NCBI GenBank assembly: GCA_003223215.1
Contig: QHYH01000089.1
Coordinates: 1 to 64,000, forward strand
Direction of reading: 5' to 3'
Length of the DNA stretch: 64,000 nucleotides
Origin: Acidobacteriota bacterium
Lineage (GTDB): Bacteria > Acidobacteriota > Terriglobia > Acidiferrales > UBA7541
This document shows, in pieces, positions 18,044 to 27,728 of this stretch (positions are counted from its first letter, which is position 1; each line of letters begins with the position of its first letter). The position numbers and the translations under genes were made by a program. Below the pieces are notes generated by a model. That model was not told where the DNA came from and made no database searches. It worked only from the letters and a program-made list of their open reading frames with translations.

Positions 18044-18874
18044 TCAGAATGTCGGCGGCGTATTAATCCACAGCACCCACGCTTCTTTGCGCCCGGGATT
18101 CTTCCAACGGTGCGGCGTGGAGCTTTCAAAATACAAACTGTCGCCGCGCTTCAGCTGGTAATGCTCGCTTTTGTCTAGCCAAATTTCAAACTCACCGCGA
18201 AGCACGTGTAGAAATTCCTCTCCTTCGTGGGTGTACGATTCGCCGCTTCCGCCGCCGGGCTTGACGCGGAACAGGTGCGGCTCCATCGCCGTGTTGCCCC
18301 AAGCGAGCAGTTCCATGCGGACGTCGGGCGTGGTTTCCAGAATTCTTCTTTCCCGAGGGCGCACCAGGCGCGGATTGTCGCCGGCAGCCTCGAAGAGCGA
18401 AAGAATATTGGTTCCATAAAAGCGCGCGATGCGGCGGAGCGTCGCTACCGACGAACGCATCTGGCCTCGCTCGAGCGCGCTGAGAAATCCGACGGAAACG
18501 CCGGTGGCTTTGGCAACTTGTGCGAGAGAAAGCCCCCGCTTGGCGCGCAGCCGGCGGAAACGCTGCCCGGGAGCGAGCGTGCCTTCGGCGGGCGGAGATA
18601 CCACGCCCTGGCGCTTGAGGACATGGGCGATCGCGGGCGGATTGAGGCCGCGGGCACGGCGGAGAAAAATGGCTCTCCGCAGCAGGCGTACGTCGGATTC
18701 GTTGTACAAACGGTAGCGGCTTTGCGTCCGCTGCGGGGACACCAGTCCGAGCGCTTCCCACGCGCGCAGAGCCGAAGAGGAAATGCCCACGCGGCGCGCC
18801 ACTTCGCTGATGCGCAGGAGGCGCTTCCCGTCACGCTGGGCGGACTGCGTGGATAAATTCTTTCTGCTTGACAC
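18044..18874 (-). CDS. Three-domain regulator: MerR-HTH, XRE-HTH and cupin
   Basis: About 276 aa with two DNA-binding domains and a sensor. Residues ~18-85 are a MerR-type helix-turn-helix (ISEVARRVGISSSALRAWE, then SRYRLYNESDVRLLRRA). Residues ~105-165 are an XRE/HTH_3 domain (LSLAQVAKATGVSVGFLSAL). Residues ~190-276 are a Cupin_2 barrel (HEGEEFLHVLRGEFEIWL; FESSTPHRWKNPG). XRE-cupin is the layout of PuuR, the putrescine-catabolism repressor; the extra MerR module is unusual. It heads the minus-strand operon and diverges from the TonB receptor. GTG 18874 is chosen; TTG 18883 in frame is the alternative. Confidence 0.82.
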   Translation of the reverse strand: MSSRKNLSTQSAQRDGKRLLRISEVARRVGISSSALRAWEALGLVSPQRTQSRYRLYNESDVRLLRRAIFLRRARGLNPPAIAHVLKRQGVVSPPAEGTLAPGQRFRRLRAKRGLSLAQVAKATGVSVGFLSALERGQMRSSVATLRRIARFYGTNILSLFEAAGDNPRLVRPRERRILETTPDVRMELLAWGNTAMEPHLFRVKPGGGSGESYTHEGEEFLHVLRGEFEIWLDKSEHYQLKRGDSLYFESSTPHRWKNPGRKEAWVLWINTPPTF

Positions 18875-18902
18875 GGCACCCAACTTTCTCTAAGTTTGCT
18901 GG

Positions 18903-18932
18903 ATTATAGTAGAGTTTAAGGGGCAAGGGCAA
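18903..18932 (-). promoter_or_regulatory. Candidate sigma70 promoter for the regulator/pot operon
   Basis: On the minus strand, TATAAT (18903-18908) follows TTGCCC (18927-18932) with an 18-bp spacer. Predicted transcription starts about 20-25 bp before the regulator start codon. It lies in the ~100-bp intergenic region shared with the divergent TonB receptor. Confidence 0.45.
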
Positions 18933-18981
18933 CCACGAAGATGCGATCGTCGGGGGGGCCTTCGTGGCAGGGGGCGAGATC

Positions 18982-21900
18982 ATGAAAGGCAAGGGACTGT
19001 CCTTGGGATTTCTCTCGTCGTGTCGTGCTAGCATTTTTTTCAACGCCACTTCGATTCTCCTGCTTGCTTTGGTTACGCCGTTTGCGCATGCGCAAAGCAC
19101 CGGCGGCCGCATTCGCGGCACGGTTACCGATCCGAGTGGTGGCGCCGTAGTCGGCGCTACCGTCACGTTAATCAACGAAGCCACGCACGCTACACGCGAC
19201 GTGCAGACCGGCGCTAATGGCGAATATATTTTCCTCGAAGTGCCCGTTGGTTCCTATGAAGTTGACCTTGCGAGCCAGGGTTTCAAGAAATACGCGCGCA
19301 AAGGCGTTCCCCTCAACCTCAACGAAGCTATCAGCGTCGATGTAGTGTTGCAAATTGGCGGTTCCACGGACGTGGTGGAAGTCACTGGCGCGCCGCCCGT
19401 GATTGATACCACCTCCACGCAACTCGGCGCAATTGTCAACGAACGCTCCGCAACGCAGCTGCCGTTGAACCAGCGCGATGTCTTCCAACTCCTGCAACTC
19501 CAGCCTGGCGTGCAGTCGCAGATTGGAAACAATCTCTTCTACGGGTCCGACAAGCCCGGCGTCGTTACGGTGAACGGCGGTCGCGGCCGTTCCAACAACT
19601 ATTCCGTGAACGGCGGCGACAGCAACGACCTCTTTGCCAACCTGCCTGCCGTCCAGCCTTCACCGGACAGCGTCGAAGAATTTCGGGTTATCTCTAATAC
19701 CTTCGACGCCGAGTACGGTCGCAATTCCGGTTCAGTGATTAACGTTGTCACCAAATCCGGCACCAACGATCTTCACGGCAGCGTTTACGAATTTCTGCGC
19801 AACGATGTGCTCAACGCCCACGGTTTCACCTTCCAGCCCACGCCGAAACCGCCTTTTAAGCAAAATCAGTTCGGCGGCACGCTCGGCGGGCCCATTAAGA
19901 AAGACAAAACCTTCATCTTCGGTTCTTATGAGGGACGGCGTATCGTGCGAGGCATCGTCTCGCAGTTGGTGCCCGTGCCCACCGCAAGCGACCTCGCAGG
20001 TGCCTTCACCACTCCGCTGCCGGCACCGGGAACGCCCCCAGGGGATCCCTCCACCATGGTCTTCTCCGGCACGCTGAATGACCCGACCGTGGCCACCATT
20101 CTCCAGAATCGTTGTGGTAGCCAGCTCACGCCTGGCGGGCAAACCGCGCTGACGTCGGTTATCAATGGCACCCCACAGCCTTGGGATTCCGTCTTTCCGA
20201 CAACGACCGGCGCCCAAGCTCTCATGGCCACCATCCCGGTCGGATGTTTTGACCCGGTGGCCTCGAGTCTGATCAAGATGGGCTACCTGCCGGGTTCTGG
20301 AGGAGCCAATTCCGAGACGCAGGATGTGGTCAGGTCGACAGACCGCGGGGACCAGTTCCAAATACGGCTGGACCACAATTTGAGCAATACGCAGAAACTG
20401 TCGTTCTACTATTATTACGATAACGCCAATACCCTCGATCCATTCGCCGTCTTTCAGTTGGCCGGCGGTTCCCTTGGCAATTTTCCTGGGCAAATCATAA
20501 CTCACGCCCAGCAAGTGAACGCCAGCCACTCCTGGACACTTGGTTCTAAGGCAGTCAATGAATTCCGTTTCACTTATTTCCGCGAAGCCCAACCCAAGTT
20601 CTACACCCCCACCGTCACTAACGCGGTCACTGCCTCGTGCGGAAGCGTGGTTCCGGCCGCTCAATGCTTTGGCGGAACCTCCGATACTCCCCTAGTGGAC
20701 CCCACCGGTGCTCCCCTCGGCACCGCGGCCGATCCCAACACTCCCGTGTGTCCCGGCTTTGGCTGCGGCATTCATCCGGGACTCGGTCCCAAGTTCGAGG
20801 GAGTCCCGTACGTCACCTTGAACGGCACGCTTGGTCTTTTTGGCAACAATTTCGAGGGCCAACTGCCACAAACGGGGAACACCTTTCAGTTCAACGAGAA
20901 TTACAGCAAGATCGTGGGCAACCACAGCTTCAAGTTCGGCGGCGACGTTCGCTACCAGAAGTTTGATCAAAACCTGTACTTTAACGTCAACGGCGAATAC
21001 ATCTTCGGTCCGGGCGGCAACAACGACACTGGAGCCATCGATCCTTTTGCAAACTATCTGCTTGGACTGCCGGTTTCTTACTCGCAGGGATCCGCCAATA
21101 CGGAGCTCGTCCGCAGCACCTCCCTGTACCTGTTTGCCCAGGACAGCTGGAAATTCAAACCCAACGTCTCTTTGAACTACGGCTTGCGCTGGGAAATGAA
21201 CACGCCCCTCACCGACATCGGCAAGAAAGTGCAGCGCTTCAATCCCGGTCAGAGCTCTACAATCTTTCCGTGTGATCTCTCGACGGGATACCCCGCTCCC
21301 AGCGACTCTAGCTTTAGTTCGCTTCCCCAGTTCAACGGTACGGGGGTAACACCGAACTGCGCAAATACCGGGACGACCCCTACTGGACTCGTCGTTCCCG
21401 GAGACAAAGGTGTCCCCGGCGGTCTCTTCAGCACCTATTACAAAGCGTTTGCTCCTCGCCTTGGTTTGAACTGGAGTCCTGGCTGGAAGGACGGAGCGCT
21501 CTCCAAACTTACGGGCGGCCCGAATAAGACCACCGTCAGTATGGGTTGGGGATTGTTCTACAACCCGATTGAGCAGCTCGTGCTCGAACAATTCAGTGCG
21601 GAGCCGCCGTTTGGCATCAGCAACGGCATAACCAATCCTCTCTTCAGCACGCCATTCGTGACGCAAGAGGGCGCGACCTTTCCCAACGTGTCCAACGCCT
21701 TCCTTAACCCTCCTCGGAACCAGCCCGTGGACTGGGCGCTTTATCGGCCCATTCTTCTCTTCGGCCAATTCCCAAAGACTCTGCGCACGCAGTACTCTGC
21801 TCAATACAATTTGACCGTCAAGCGCGAGCTCCCCGGCGAAATCCTCCTGCAAGTTGGCTACGTGGGCTCGCAGGGACACCGCCTCCTCGCTATTCATGAT

Positions 21901-22998
21901 GAGAACGCCGCCAATGCGCAAACTTGCCTTGATCTTGCAAATTTAGGGCAAGGTTGCGGACCCTTCACCGAGGACAGTCAGTATCAATTCAATCTCGGCC
22001 CAGGCCAGGTTCTACACATGCCCTATATCGGCGGCCCCACGCCAGGCGGACCAAACATTCCCTGCCCGATCAAGACAACCGCGCCGCAGTGCACCATCAC
22101 CGGTGCTCCCGGAGCTGGCACTCCCATCAATCTGGTCGGCTTGCGTCCCTATTCGTCCCCGAACTGCAACCCAACCGACCCCAATCCCCTCACGAGCGGT
22201 TGTCCCGCCGATGGGACCGAAGTCTTCAACAGTATTTTCGCTGAAGATACCGTCGCCTATTCTAACTACAATTCACTGCAAGCCCTCTTGGAGAAGCGCT
22301 TTTCCCATGGCCTGCAATTCCAGACTTCTTATACTTACAGCAAGTCCCTGGACAACGCCTCGAGCTTCGAGGAAATCTTGAATCCCTTGAACTTCAGGGC
22401 CACCTACGGCCCTTCGTTGTTCGACGCCCGGCACCGCTTTGTTTTCAACTACGTCTGGGATTTGCCCATTCCCGAGAAGGAGGGATTTTTGGGCAAGGTG
22501 CTGAACGGCTGGGAGGTTTCGGGCATTTATACCTATCAGAGCGGTTTCCCGATCTTAATCAACAATTGCAATGACACAGAACTGCAGGGAAGCACTCTGG
22601 GCTTTGAGTGTCCGGGCAAGCCCAACTTCACCGGGCCTTTCAAGACCCACAATCCTCGGACAGACGGTTTCGTGTTTGACCCCAACTTGTTCGACAACTG
22701 CGACACTTCGACCTGTCCGGGAGATCCTACTGCTATTCCGCTTGGAACTTTCGGCAACGTGCCACGCACACTTTGCTGCAATCCTCCGATCAACAATTGG
22801 GATGTTGGCGTATTTAAGAAGACTCCCGTCGGCGAGAAAATGCATCTGGAATTCCGGACGGAGATTTTTAACATTTTCAATCATGCTCAGTTTTACGGGA
22901 CGGATGGCAATTCGGGGAACCAGGGCTCTACTTTTGGACAGCCCCAGAAAGTGCGCGACCCCCGGCTGTTCCAGTTTGCTTTGAAGCTCGTTTTCTGA
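18982..22998 (+). CDS. Oar-like TonB-dependent outer-membrane receptor
   Basis: A 1338-aa outer-membrane transporter with signal peptide ending FAHAQS. An N-terminal carboxypeptidase-regulatory domain (GGRIRGTVTDPSGGAVVGAT) comes next, then the plug (RSATQLPLNQRDVFQLLQLQPG; NVVTKSGTNDLHGSVYEFLR). The rest is a very long beta-barrel with aromatic termini (last residues FQFALKLVF). This is the size and layout of acidobacterial Oar-type receptors, which take up oligomeric or chelated organics. ATG 18982 has a purine-rich GGGGGCGAG upstream. It faces the aminotransferase/permease genes and probably supplies the same pathway (inference). Confidence 0.9.
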   Translation: MKGKGLSLGFLSSCRASIFFNATSILLLALVTPFAHAQSTGGRIRGTVTDPSGGAVVGATVTLINEATHATRDVQTGANGEYIFLEVPVGSYEVDLASQGFKKYARKGVPLNLNEAISVDVVLQIGGSTDVVEVTGAPPVIDTTSTQLGAIVNERSATQLPLNQRDVFQLLQLQPGVQSQIGNNLFYGSDKPGVVTVNGGRGRSNNYSVNGGDSNDLFANLPAVQPSPDSVEEFRVISNTFDAEYGRNSGSVINVVTKSGTNDLHGSVYEFLRNDVLNAHGFTFQPTPKPPFKQNQFGGTLGGPIKKDKTFIFGSYEGRRIVRGIVSQLVPVPTASDLAGAFTTPLPAPGTPPGDPSTMVFSGTLNDPTVATILQNRCGSQLTPGGQTALTSVINGTPQPWDSVFPTTTGAQALMATIPVGCFDPVASSLIKMGYLPGSGGANSETQDVVRSTDRGDQFQIRLDHNLSNTQKLSFYYYYDNANTLDPFAVFQLAGGSLGNFPGQIITHAQQVNASHSWTLGSKAVNEFRFTYFREAQPKFYTPTVTNAVTASCGSVVPAAQCFGGTSDTPLVDPTGAPLGTAADPNTPVCPGFGCGIHPGLGPKFEGVPYVTLNGTLGLFGNNFEGQLPQTGNTFQFNENYSKIVGNHSFKFGGDVRYQKFDQNLYFNVNGEYIFGPGGNNDTGAIDPFANYLLGLPVSYSQGSANTELVRSTSLYLFAQDSWKFKPNVSLNYGLRWEMNTPLTDIGKKVQRFNPGQSSTIFPCDLSTGYPAPSDSSFSSLPQFNGTGVTPNCANTGTTPTGLVVPGDKGVPGGLFSTYYKAFAPRLGLNWSPGWKDGALSKLTGGPNKTTVSMGWGLFYNPIEQLVLEQFSAEPPFGISNGITNPLFSTPFVTQEGATFPNVSNAFLNPPRNQPVDWALYRPILLFGQFPKTLRTQYSAQYNLTVKRELPGEILLQVGYVGSQGHRLLAIHDENAANAQTCLDLANLGQGCGPFTEDSQYQFNLGPGQVLHMPYIGGPTPGGPNIPCPIKTTAPQCTITGAPGAGTPINLVGLRPYSSPNCNPTDPNPLTSGCPADGTEVFNSIFAEDTVAYSNYNSLQALLEKRFSHGLQFQTSYTYSKSLDNASSFEEILNPLNFRATYGPSLFDARHRFVFNYVWDLPIPEKEGFLGKVLNGWEVSGIYTYQSGFPILINNCNDTELQGSTLGFECPGKPNFTGPFKTHNPRTDGFVFDPNLFDNCDTSTCPGDPTAIPLGTFGNVPRTLCCNPPINNWDVGVFKKTPVGEKMHLEFRTEIFNIFNHAQFYGTDGNSGNQGSTFGQPQKVRDPRLFQFALKLVF

Positions 22999-23141
22999 CG
23001 CGTCGCGCCAGAAGGCCGGCCCCGGAATCGGTTGAATTCAGGAGGCGCGGCTCGGAGGCCGTGCCCCGCACGCATGAGATAATAGCTTCACCGTCTCAAA
23101 CTGACCGCAGGGAACAGTCCTGCCATCCACGGAGCAGCATT

Positions 23142-24521
23142 ATGCACGACGCACTACAAAAGGAACTTGCCACCTACGAAAAGCGCACGCGCAAATCCGC
23201 CGCCGCGCACAAGCGCGCCATCGAGCGCATTCCTCTCGGCGTTGCCAGTAACTATCGCCACTACGAGCCCTATCCGTTGTTCGTAAAGGACGGCAAGGGC
23301 AGCCGGATCCACGACCTGGACGGCAACGAATACATCGACCACAACCTGTGTTTCGGCGCGCTGATGGCCGGCCACTGCCATCCCGCAGTGGTCAAAGCGG
23401 TCGAACAGGAGCTGCACCGCGGCACCACCTTTGGCATGCCTCACGATCAGGAATGGGAACTTGCCGAAGAGATCTGCAAACGGTATCCCGTCGAGATGGT
23501 GCGTTTCGGCTCGAGCGGCACGGAAGTCACCATGCACGGCTGCCGTCTCGCTCGCGCCGCTACCGGCCGCGACAAAATACTCAAATTCGAAGGCTCCTAC
23601 CACGGTCTGCACGATACGGTGCTCGTCAGTGTGAAGCCCAAAGCAGAAGATTACGGCGATCCCGAAGCTCCCACGAGCGTCCCCGGCGGCGCCGGCGTTC
23701 CCCAAGCCTCTCTCGCCAACGTCGTCGTCGCCGCGTTCAACAATCTCGCGAGCGTCGAGCGCCGCTTCAAGGAGAATCCGGGCCAGATTGCCGCCATCAT
23801 TCTTGAGCCCATCCTCATGAATGTTGGCCTGTGCCTCCCACAGCCTGGTTTTCTCGAAGGATTGCGCGATCTTTGCGACAAAAACGGTGCGTTGCTCATT
23901 TTCGACGAGGTGAAAACCGGTGCGAAACTCGCCTGGGGCGGCGCCAGCGAATTCTTTGGTGTCAAGCCGGACATCATCTGCCTGGCCAAATCCATCGGTG
24001 GCGGTTTGCCGCTCGCCACGTTTGGAGCGAGCCGTGCCGTGATGGATCTCATCTCGCAGCACAAAGTCTTTCACGGCGGCACCTACAACACCAACCGCGC
24101 AGCCATGGCGGCGGGTCTCGCCACGGTTCGCGAAGTCCTCACGCGCGAAAACTACGCCCACGTCGGCATCCTCAGCAAGAAGCTCACGGAAGGCTATCGC
24201 GCCATCATCAAGAAATCCCGCTTGCAAGCCTACGTCGCGAGCGCGGGCGTCAACGGGGCTCTGATGCTTTATCCGCAGGAAATTCGCAACTATCGCGATT
24301 GGACCAAAATCGACGTCGATCTCTGGCGGCACTACTGGTTCGGCATGGTCAATCGCGGCGTTCTGGCGCAGCCGTATTGGTGGGACGAGCAGTGGACGAT
24401 TTCCGTTCAGCACACGGAAGCGGACATCGACAACCATCTTGCGGTCTTCGAAGAGGTCGCGCCCGCATTGGCCAAAGCGCAGCAGGAGCGCGGCGCGTCG
24501 GTCGGGGCGGGTGGGCACTAG
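23142..24521 (+). CDS. Class III PLP aminotransferase, GSAM-like subgroup
   Basis: A 459-aa PLP enzyme of the glutamate-1-semialdehyde aminomutase/class III aminotransferase group. Seen motifs: GNEYIDHNLCFGALMAGHCH, FGSSGTEVTMHGCRLARAAT (phosphate-binding loop), EGSYHGLHDTV, IFDEVKTGAKLAWGG, and the Schiff-base Lys in CLAKSIGGGLPLA. In this catabolic context it more likely acts as an omega-aminotransferase than in haem synthesis (inference). ATG 23142 has GGAG seven bases before it; upstream in-frame codons to 23061 lack family similarity. Confidence 0.85.
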   Translation: MHDALQKELATYEKRTRKSAAAHKRAIERIPLGVASNYRHYEPYPLFVKDGKGSRIHDLDGNEYIDHNLCFGALMAGHCHPAVVKAVEQELHRGTTFGMPHDQEWELAEEICKRYPVEMVRFGSSGTEVTMHGCRLARAATGRDKILKFEGSYHGLHDTVLVSVKPKAEDYGDPEAPTSVPGGAGVPQASLANVVVAAFNNLASVERRFKENPGQIAAIILEPILMNVGLCLPQPGFLEGLRDLCDKNGALLIFDEVKTGAKLAWGGASEFFGVKPDIICLAKSIGGGLPLATFGASRAVMDLISQHKVFHGGTYNTNRAAMAAGLATVREVLTRENYAHVGILSKKLTEGYRAIIKKSRLQAYVASAGVNGALMLYPQEIRNYRDWTKIDVDLWRHYWFGMVNRGVLAQPYWWDEQWTISVQHTEADIDNHLAVFEEVAPALAKAQQERGASVGAGGH

Positions 24522-24586
24522 CCGACTCACTCCTCTTTTTGTGCGCTCTTCCTTCCGGGCGGAGTCTGTGAAGCGAGGAATCTCTA

Positions 24587-26044
24587 TTGGGAAGCGAGGT
24601 TGTCATACCAAACGCCGCCGTCGCAGCCACCGAAGCTCCGCGTCTCAAGCGCGTGCTCGGCCGCCGGGACCTCGTCCTGCTTTTCGTCGTCGCCGTTTTC
24701 AATCTGAATGTGGTCCCATCCATTGCCGCCAACGGCGGGGTGACGGTCTGGCTCTGGAGCATCTCCCTTCTCCTTTTTTTCTGGCCCCAGGGAATCGCCG
24801 TCATCGAACTCGCGCACCGTTATCCCGGCGAAGGCGGCGTTTACCTCTGGGCTAAGGAAGTCTTTGGCGACTTCCATGGTTTTCTCTCCGGCTGGTGCTA
24901 CTGGACGAACAACATGATGTATGTGCCGACCATCATGCTGTATTTCGTCGGTGTTTCTGTCTTCTCCCTCGGCCCGGCTCACGCTTCTCTCGCGGATAGC
25001 AAAGCCTTTGCCCTTTTAGCTTCGCTCGCGCTGCTCGTCGTTCTCGTGGTCCTCAACATCGTCGGCCTTGGCGTTGGCAAATGGATCAACAACGTCGGCG
25101 GCCTCGGCACCTTTGTCGCCGGTGTCCTGCTGATTGCCCTGGGTGTCATTGTCGGGCTGCGCTTCGGCACTTCCCTGACTGCGGCGGACTTCCGGATTCC
25201 AGCGAACCCGCGCTTCGTTCTGAACTCCTTCGGTGTCATCTGTTTTGGCCTTGTTGGCCTCGAGCTCGCCTCCGTCATGGGCGACGAAATCGAAGACCCG
25301 CGAAGAACGCTTCCGGGAGCCGTCGCCTTGGGCGGCCTTCTCTCCGGCGCGCTCTACGTGGGCACGACGCTGACCTTGCTCGTGGCTGTCAGCAAAGATC
25401 AAATCAACGTTCTCCAGGGCATCGTGCAAGCCGTCAGCCACATGTCCGCGCGAGTGGGCATCGGCTGGATCATCGCGCCCTTCGCGCTCATGCTCAGTTT
25501 GTCCATCGCCGGAATCGGTTCGGCCTGGCTTGGCGGCTCGGCCCGCATTCCCTTTGTCGCCGGCCTCGATTCCTACCTGCCGGACTGGCTCGGCAAGATT
25601 CATCCCAGATATTCCACCCCCCACGCCGCGCTCATCGTGCACGCAACGGTTTCCCTCATTTTGGTCGTCGTCAACTTCAGCTTCACCGGCGCCGGCGTGC
25701 AGGAAACCTTTCAGAAGCTCTTGTCGCTTGCCGTGGTACTTCAGTTGATCCCGTTTCTCTACATGTTCGGCGCCTTGCTGATAATTGCGGCGCAGAAATC
25801 TTTCGCGCCCGGGCGCTACGGCAAAGGTACTCTCATCGCTGCTGGCCTGAGCGGCTTCCTGACCACCTCTGTGGGAATCGCCCTGGCGTTTTTCCCAGCG
25901 CAGCAAATCACTTCGCTCTTTTCTTACGAACTGTGGATGTTCGGCGGCACTCTGGCCTTCATTGGCCTGGCCGGCTTTTTCTTTTTCATTTACGGTAGGC
26001 GTAAGGCCGCGCGCAAACTTGCTTCCGCGGCCACCACGGTGTGA
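24587..26044 (+). CDS. APC-superfamily amino acid/amine permease
   Basis: A 485-aa integral membrane protein with about twelve hydrophobic segments. It has the APC signature in helix 1 (VVAVFNLNVVPSIAANGG) and YPGEGGVYLWAKEVFG after helix 2. FGVICFGLVGLELASVMGDE falls in helix 6, followed by DPRRTLPGA. Members move amino acids, GABA or polyamines. The start is TTG 24587 with GAGG about ten bases upstream. It sits 65 bp after the aminotransferase and 26 bp before the aldehyde dehydrogenase, in an apparent operon. Confidence 0.85.
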   Translation: MGSEVVIPNAAVAATEAPRLKRVLGRRDLVLLFVVAVFNLNVVPSIAANGGVTVWLWSISLLLFFWPQGIAVIELAHRYPGEGGVYLWAKEVFGDFHGFLSGWCYWTNNMMYVPTIMLYFVGVSVFSLGPAHASLADSKAFALLASLALLVVLVVLNIVGLGVGKWINNVGGLGTFVAGVLLIALGVIVGLRFGTSLTAADFRIPANPRFVLNSFGVICFGLVGLELASVMGDEIEDPRRTLPGAVALGGLLSGALYVGTTLTLLVAVSKDQINVLQGIVQAVSHMSARVGIGWIIAPFALMLSLSIAGIGSAWLGGSARIPFVAGLDSYLPDWLGKIHPRYSTPHAALIVHATVSLILVVVNFSFTGAGVQETFQKLLSLAVVLQLIPFLYMFGALLIIAAQKSFAPGRYGKGTLIAAGLSGFLTTSVGIALAFFPAQQITSLFSYELWMFGGTLAFIGLAGFFFFIYGRRKAARKLASAATTV

Positions 26045-26070
26045 AATGAAACCGATTTTGGGAGGTAGCC

Positions 26071-27552
26071 ATGTCCACCATCGCCAAGACCAGCGTTCGC
26101 ACTTATCAGAACTACGTAAGTGGCCAGTGGGTCAGTAGCGCGTCGGGCGAAACCTTTCCCGTCTACGATCCTTCGACCGAAGAAGTGATCGCCCAGGTCC
26201 CTTCCTCAAACGCCGCCGACATCGACAATGCCGCGAAGGCAGCCCGCGCCGCGTTTGACTCCGGGCCTTGGGCTACTACCACCGCCCAGGACCGCGGCCG
26301 CATCCTCTTCAAGCTAGCGGAAAAAATCCGCCAAAGCGCTCGGCAACTCTCCGAGCTTGAATGCCGCAACACCGGCAAGCCCATTGTCGAAGCGGAATAT
26401 GACATCGCCGACGTGGCAACCTGTTTCGAGTATTACGGTGGCCTCGCCAACAAAATCACTGGCAGCGTGAATCCGGTTCCTGCCAACGCTCTGAGCTTTA
26501 CCATGCGCGAGCCCGTCGGCGTCGCCGGTCAAATCATTCCCTGGAACTACCCGCTGCTCATGGCCGCCTGGAAGCTTGCTCCCGCCATCGCCGCAGGCTG
26601 CACCTGCGTGCTCAAGCCCGCCGAACAAACGCCGCTCACCGCGCTGGAGTTCGCCGTTTGGTTCGAAGAAGCTGGCTTGCCGCCCGGCGTGGTCAACATC
26701 GTGAACGGTTTTGGCGAAACGGCGGGCGCCTCCATCGTCGCGCATCCCAACGTGGACAAAATTGCCTTCACCGGGAGCGCCGCTGTCGGAAAAGTCATCG
26801 TGAAGAGCGCGGCGGACTCGCTCAAACGCGTCACCCTCGAACTCGGCGGGAAGTCGCCCAACATTTTCTTCCCCGACGCCGACTGGGAAGCCGCCGTGGA
26901 CGGCGCGCTGTTCGGCGTATTTATCAATCAGGGCGAAGTTTGCTCTGCGGGAAGCCGCATCCTCGTTGAAAAGAAGATTTATTCCAAGTTTGTCGAAGCC
27001 ATGACCGAGAAGGCCAAGCGCATCAAGCTTGGCGCCCCGCTCGAACGCGACACCAAGATGGGCCCGCTCGTCAGCAAAGAACAATACGATCGTGTCTGCT
27101 CCTATCTCGATGTTGGCAAGAAAGAAGCCAAAGTCGCCATCGGCGGCGGGCGCGCGAAGCAATTCGCAAGGGGCTACTACGTCGAGCCCACGATCTTCTA
27201 CGACGTCGAGAACTCCGCGCGCATCGCTCGCGAAGAAATCTTTGGCCCGGTCGCTTCCGTCATCCCCTTCGACGGCGAGGCCGAAGCCATCCGCATCGCC
27301 AACGACACGCCCTACGGCCTTGCTGCTGCTGTTTGGACCCGCGACATTTACAAAGCTTTTCGCGTCGTGAAGTCGCTGCGCGCCGGCATCATCTGGGTCA
27401 ATCATATGCAACCGACTTACGTCGAAGCGCCCTGGGGCGGCTACAAACAGTCCGGCTTTGGCCGTGAACTCGGCCCGTGGGGCCTCGAAGAATATCTCGA
27501 GACCAAGCAGGTCTACGTCAATCTCGACGAAACCCCTATCGGCTGGTACTGA
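26071..27552 (+). CDS. Aldehyde dehydrogenase, betaine/gamma-aminobutyraldehyde type
   Basis: A 493-aa NAD(P)-dependent aldehyde dehydrogenase of full family length. It shows PWNYPLLMAAWKLAPAIAAG, the nucleotide-binding FTGSAAVGKVI, the general base in LELGGKSPNIFF and the catalytic Cys in FINQGEVCSAGSRI. WVNHMQPTYVEAPWGGYKQS lies near the C terminus and is typical of betaine-aldehyde and aminobutyraldehyde dehydrogenases. The ribosome binding site GGGAGGT is excellent. With the neighbouring GabT it would convert 4-aminobutanal to GABA and on to succinate semialdehyde (inference). Confidence 0.88.
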   Translation: MSTIAKTSVRTYQNYVSGQWVSSASGETFPVYDPSTEEVIAQVPSSNAADIDNAAKAARAAFDSGPWATTTAQDRGRILFKLAEKIRQSARQLSELECRNTGKPIVEAEYDIADVATCFEYYGGLANKITGSVNPVPANALSFTMREPVGVAGQIIPWNYPLLMAAWKLAPAIAAGCTCVLKPAEQTPLTALEFAVWFEEAGLPPGVVNIVNGFGETAGASIVAHPNVDKIAFTGSAAVGKVIVKSAADSLKRVTLELGGKSPNIFFPDADWEAAVDGALFGVFINQGEVCSAGSRILVEKKIYSKFVEAMTEKAKRIKLGAPLERDTKMGPLVSKEQYDRVCSYLDVGKKEAKVAIGGGRAKQFARGYYVEPTIFYDVENSARIAREEIFGPVASVIPFDGEAEAIRIANDTPYGLAAAVWTRDIYKAFRVVKSLRAGIIWVNHMQPTYVEAPWGGYKQSGFGRELGPWGLEEYLETKQVYVNLDETPIGWY

Positions 27553-27728
27553 TATGGGAGGTGGCAAAGAGAATTTCTCTTGTACGCGTCTCGCTCGATC
27601 CATCGAAGGAAGGTCATCCCGTGTCCGCTTGGGTCTTTTCCGGACGGCGGCGAGGATCGCGGCAACTTGCAGCGATCAGCCGGGATCGCTGAGAGCGCCG
27701 AGTTTAGCAAGCCACCAAGGGAGGCATC

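Noticed and set aside
23154-24530. 458-aa minus-strand frame opposite the class III aminotransferase
   Set aside because: Shadow of a gene with clear PLP motifs; the antisense product has no recognisable domain.
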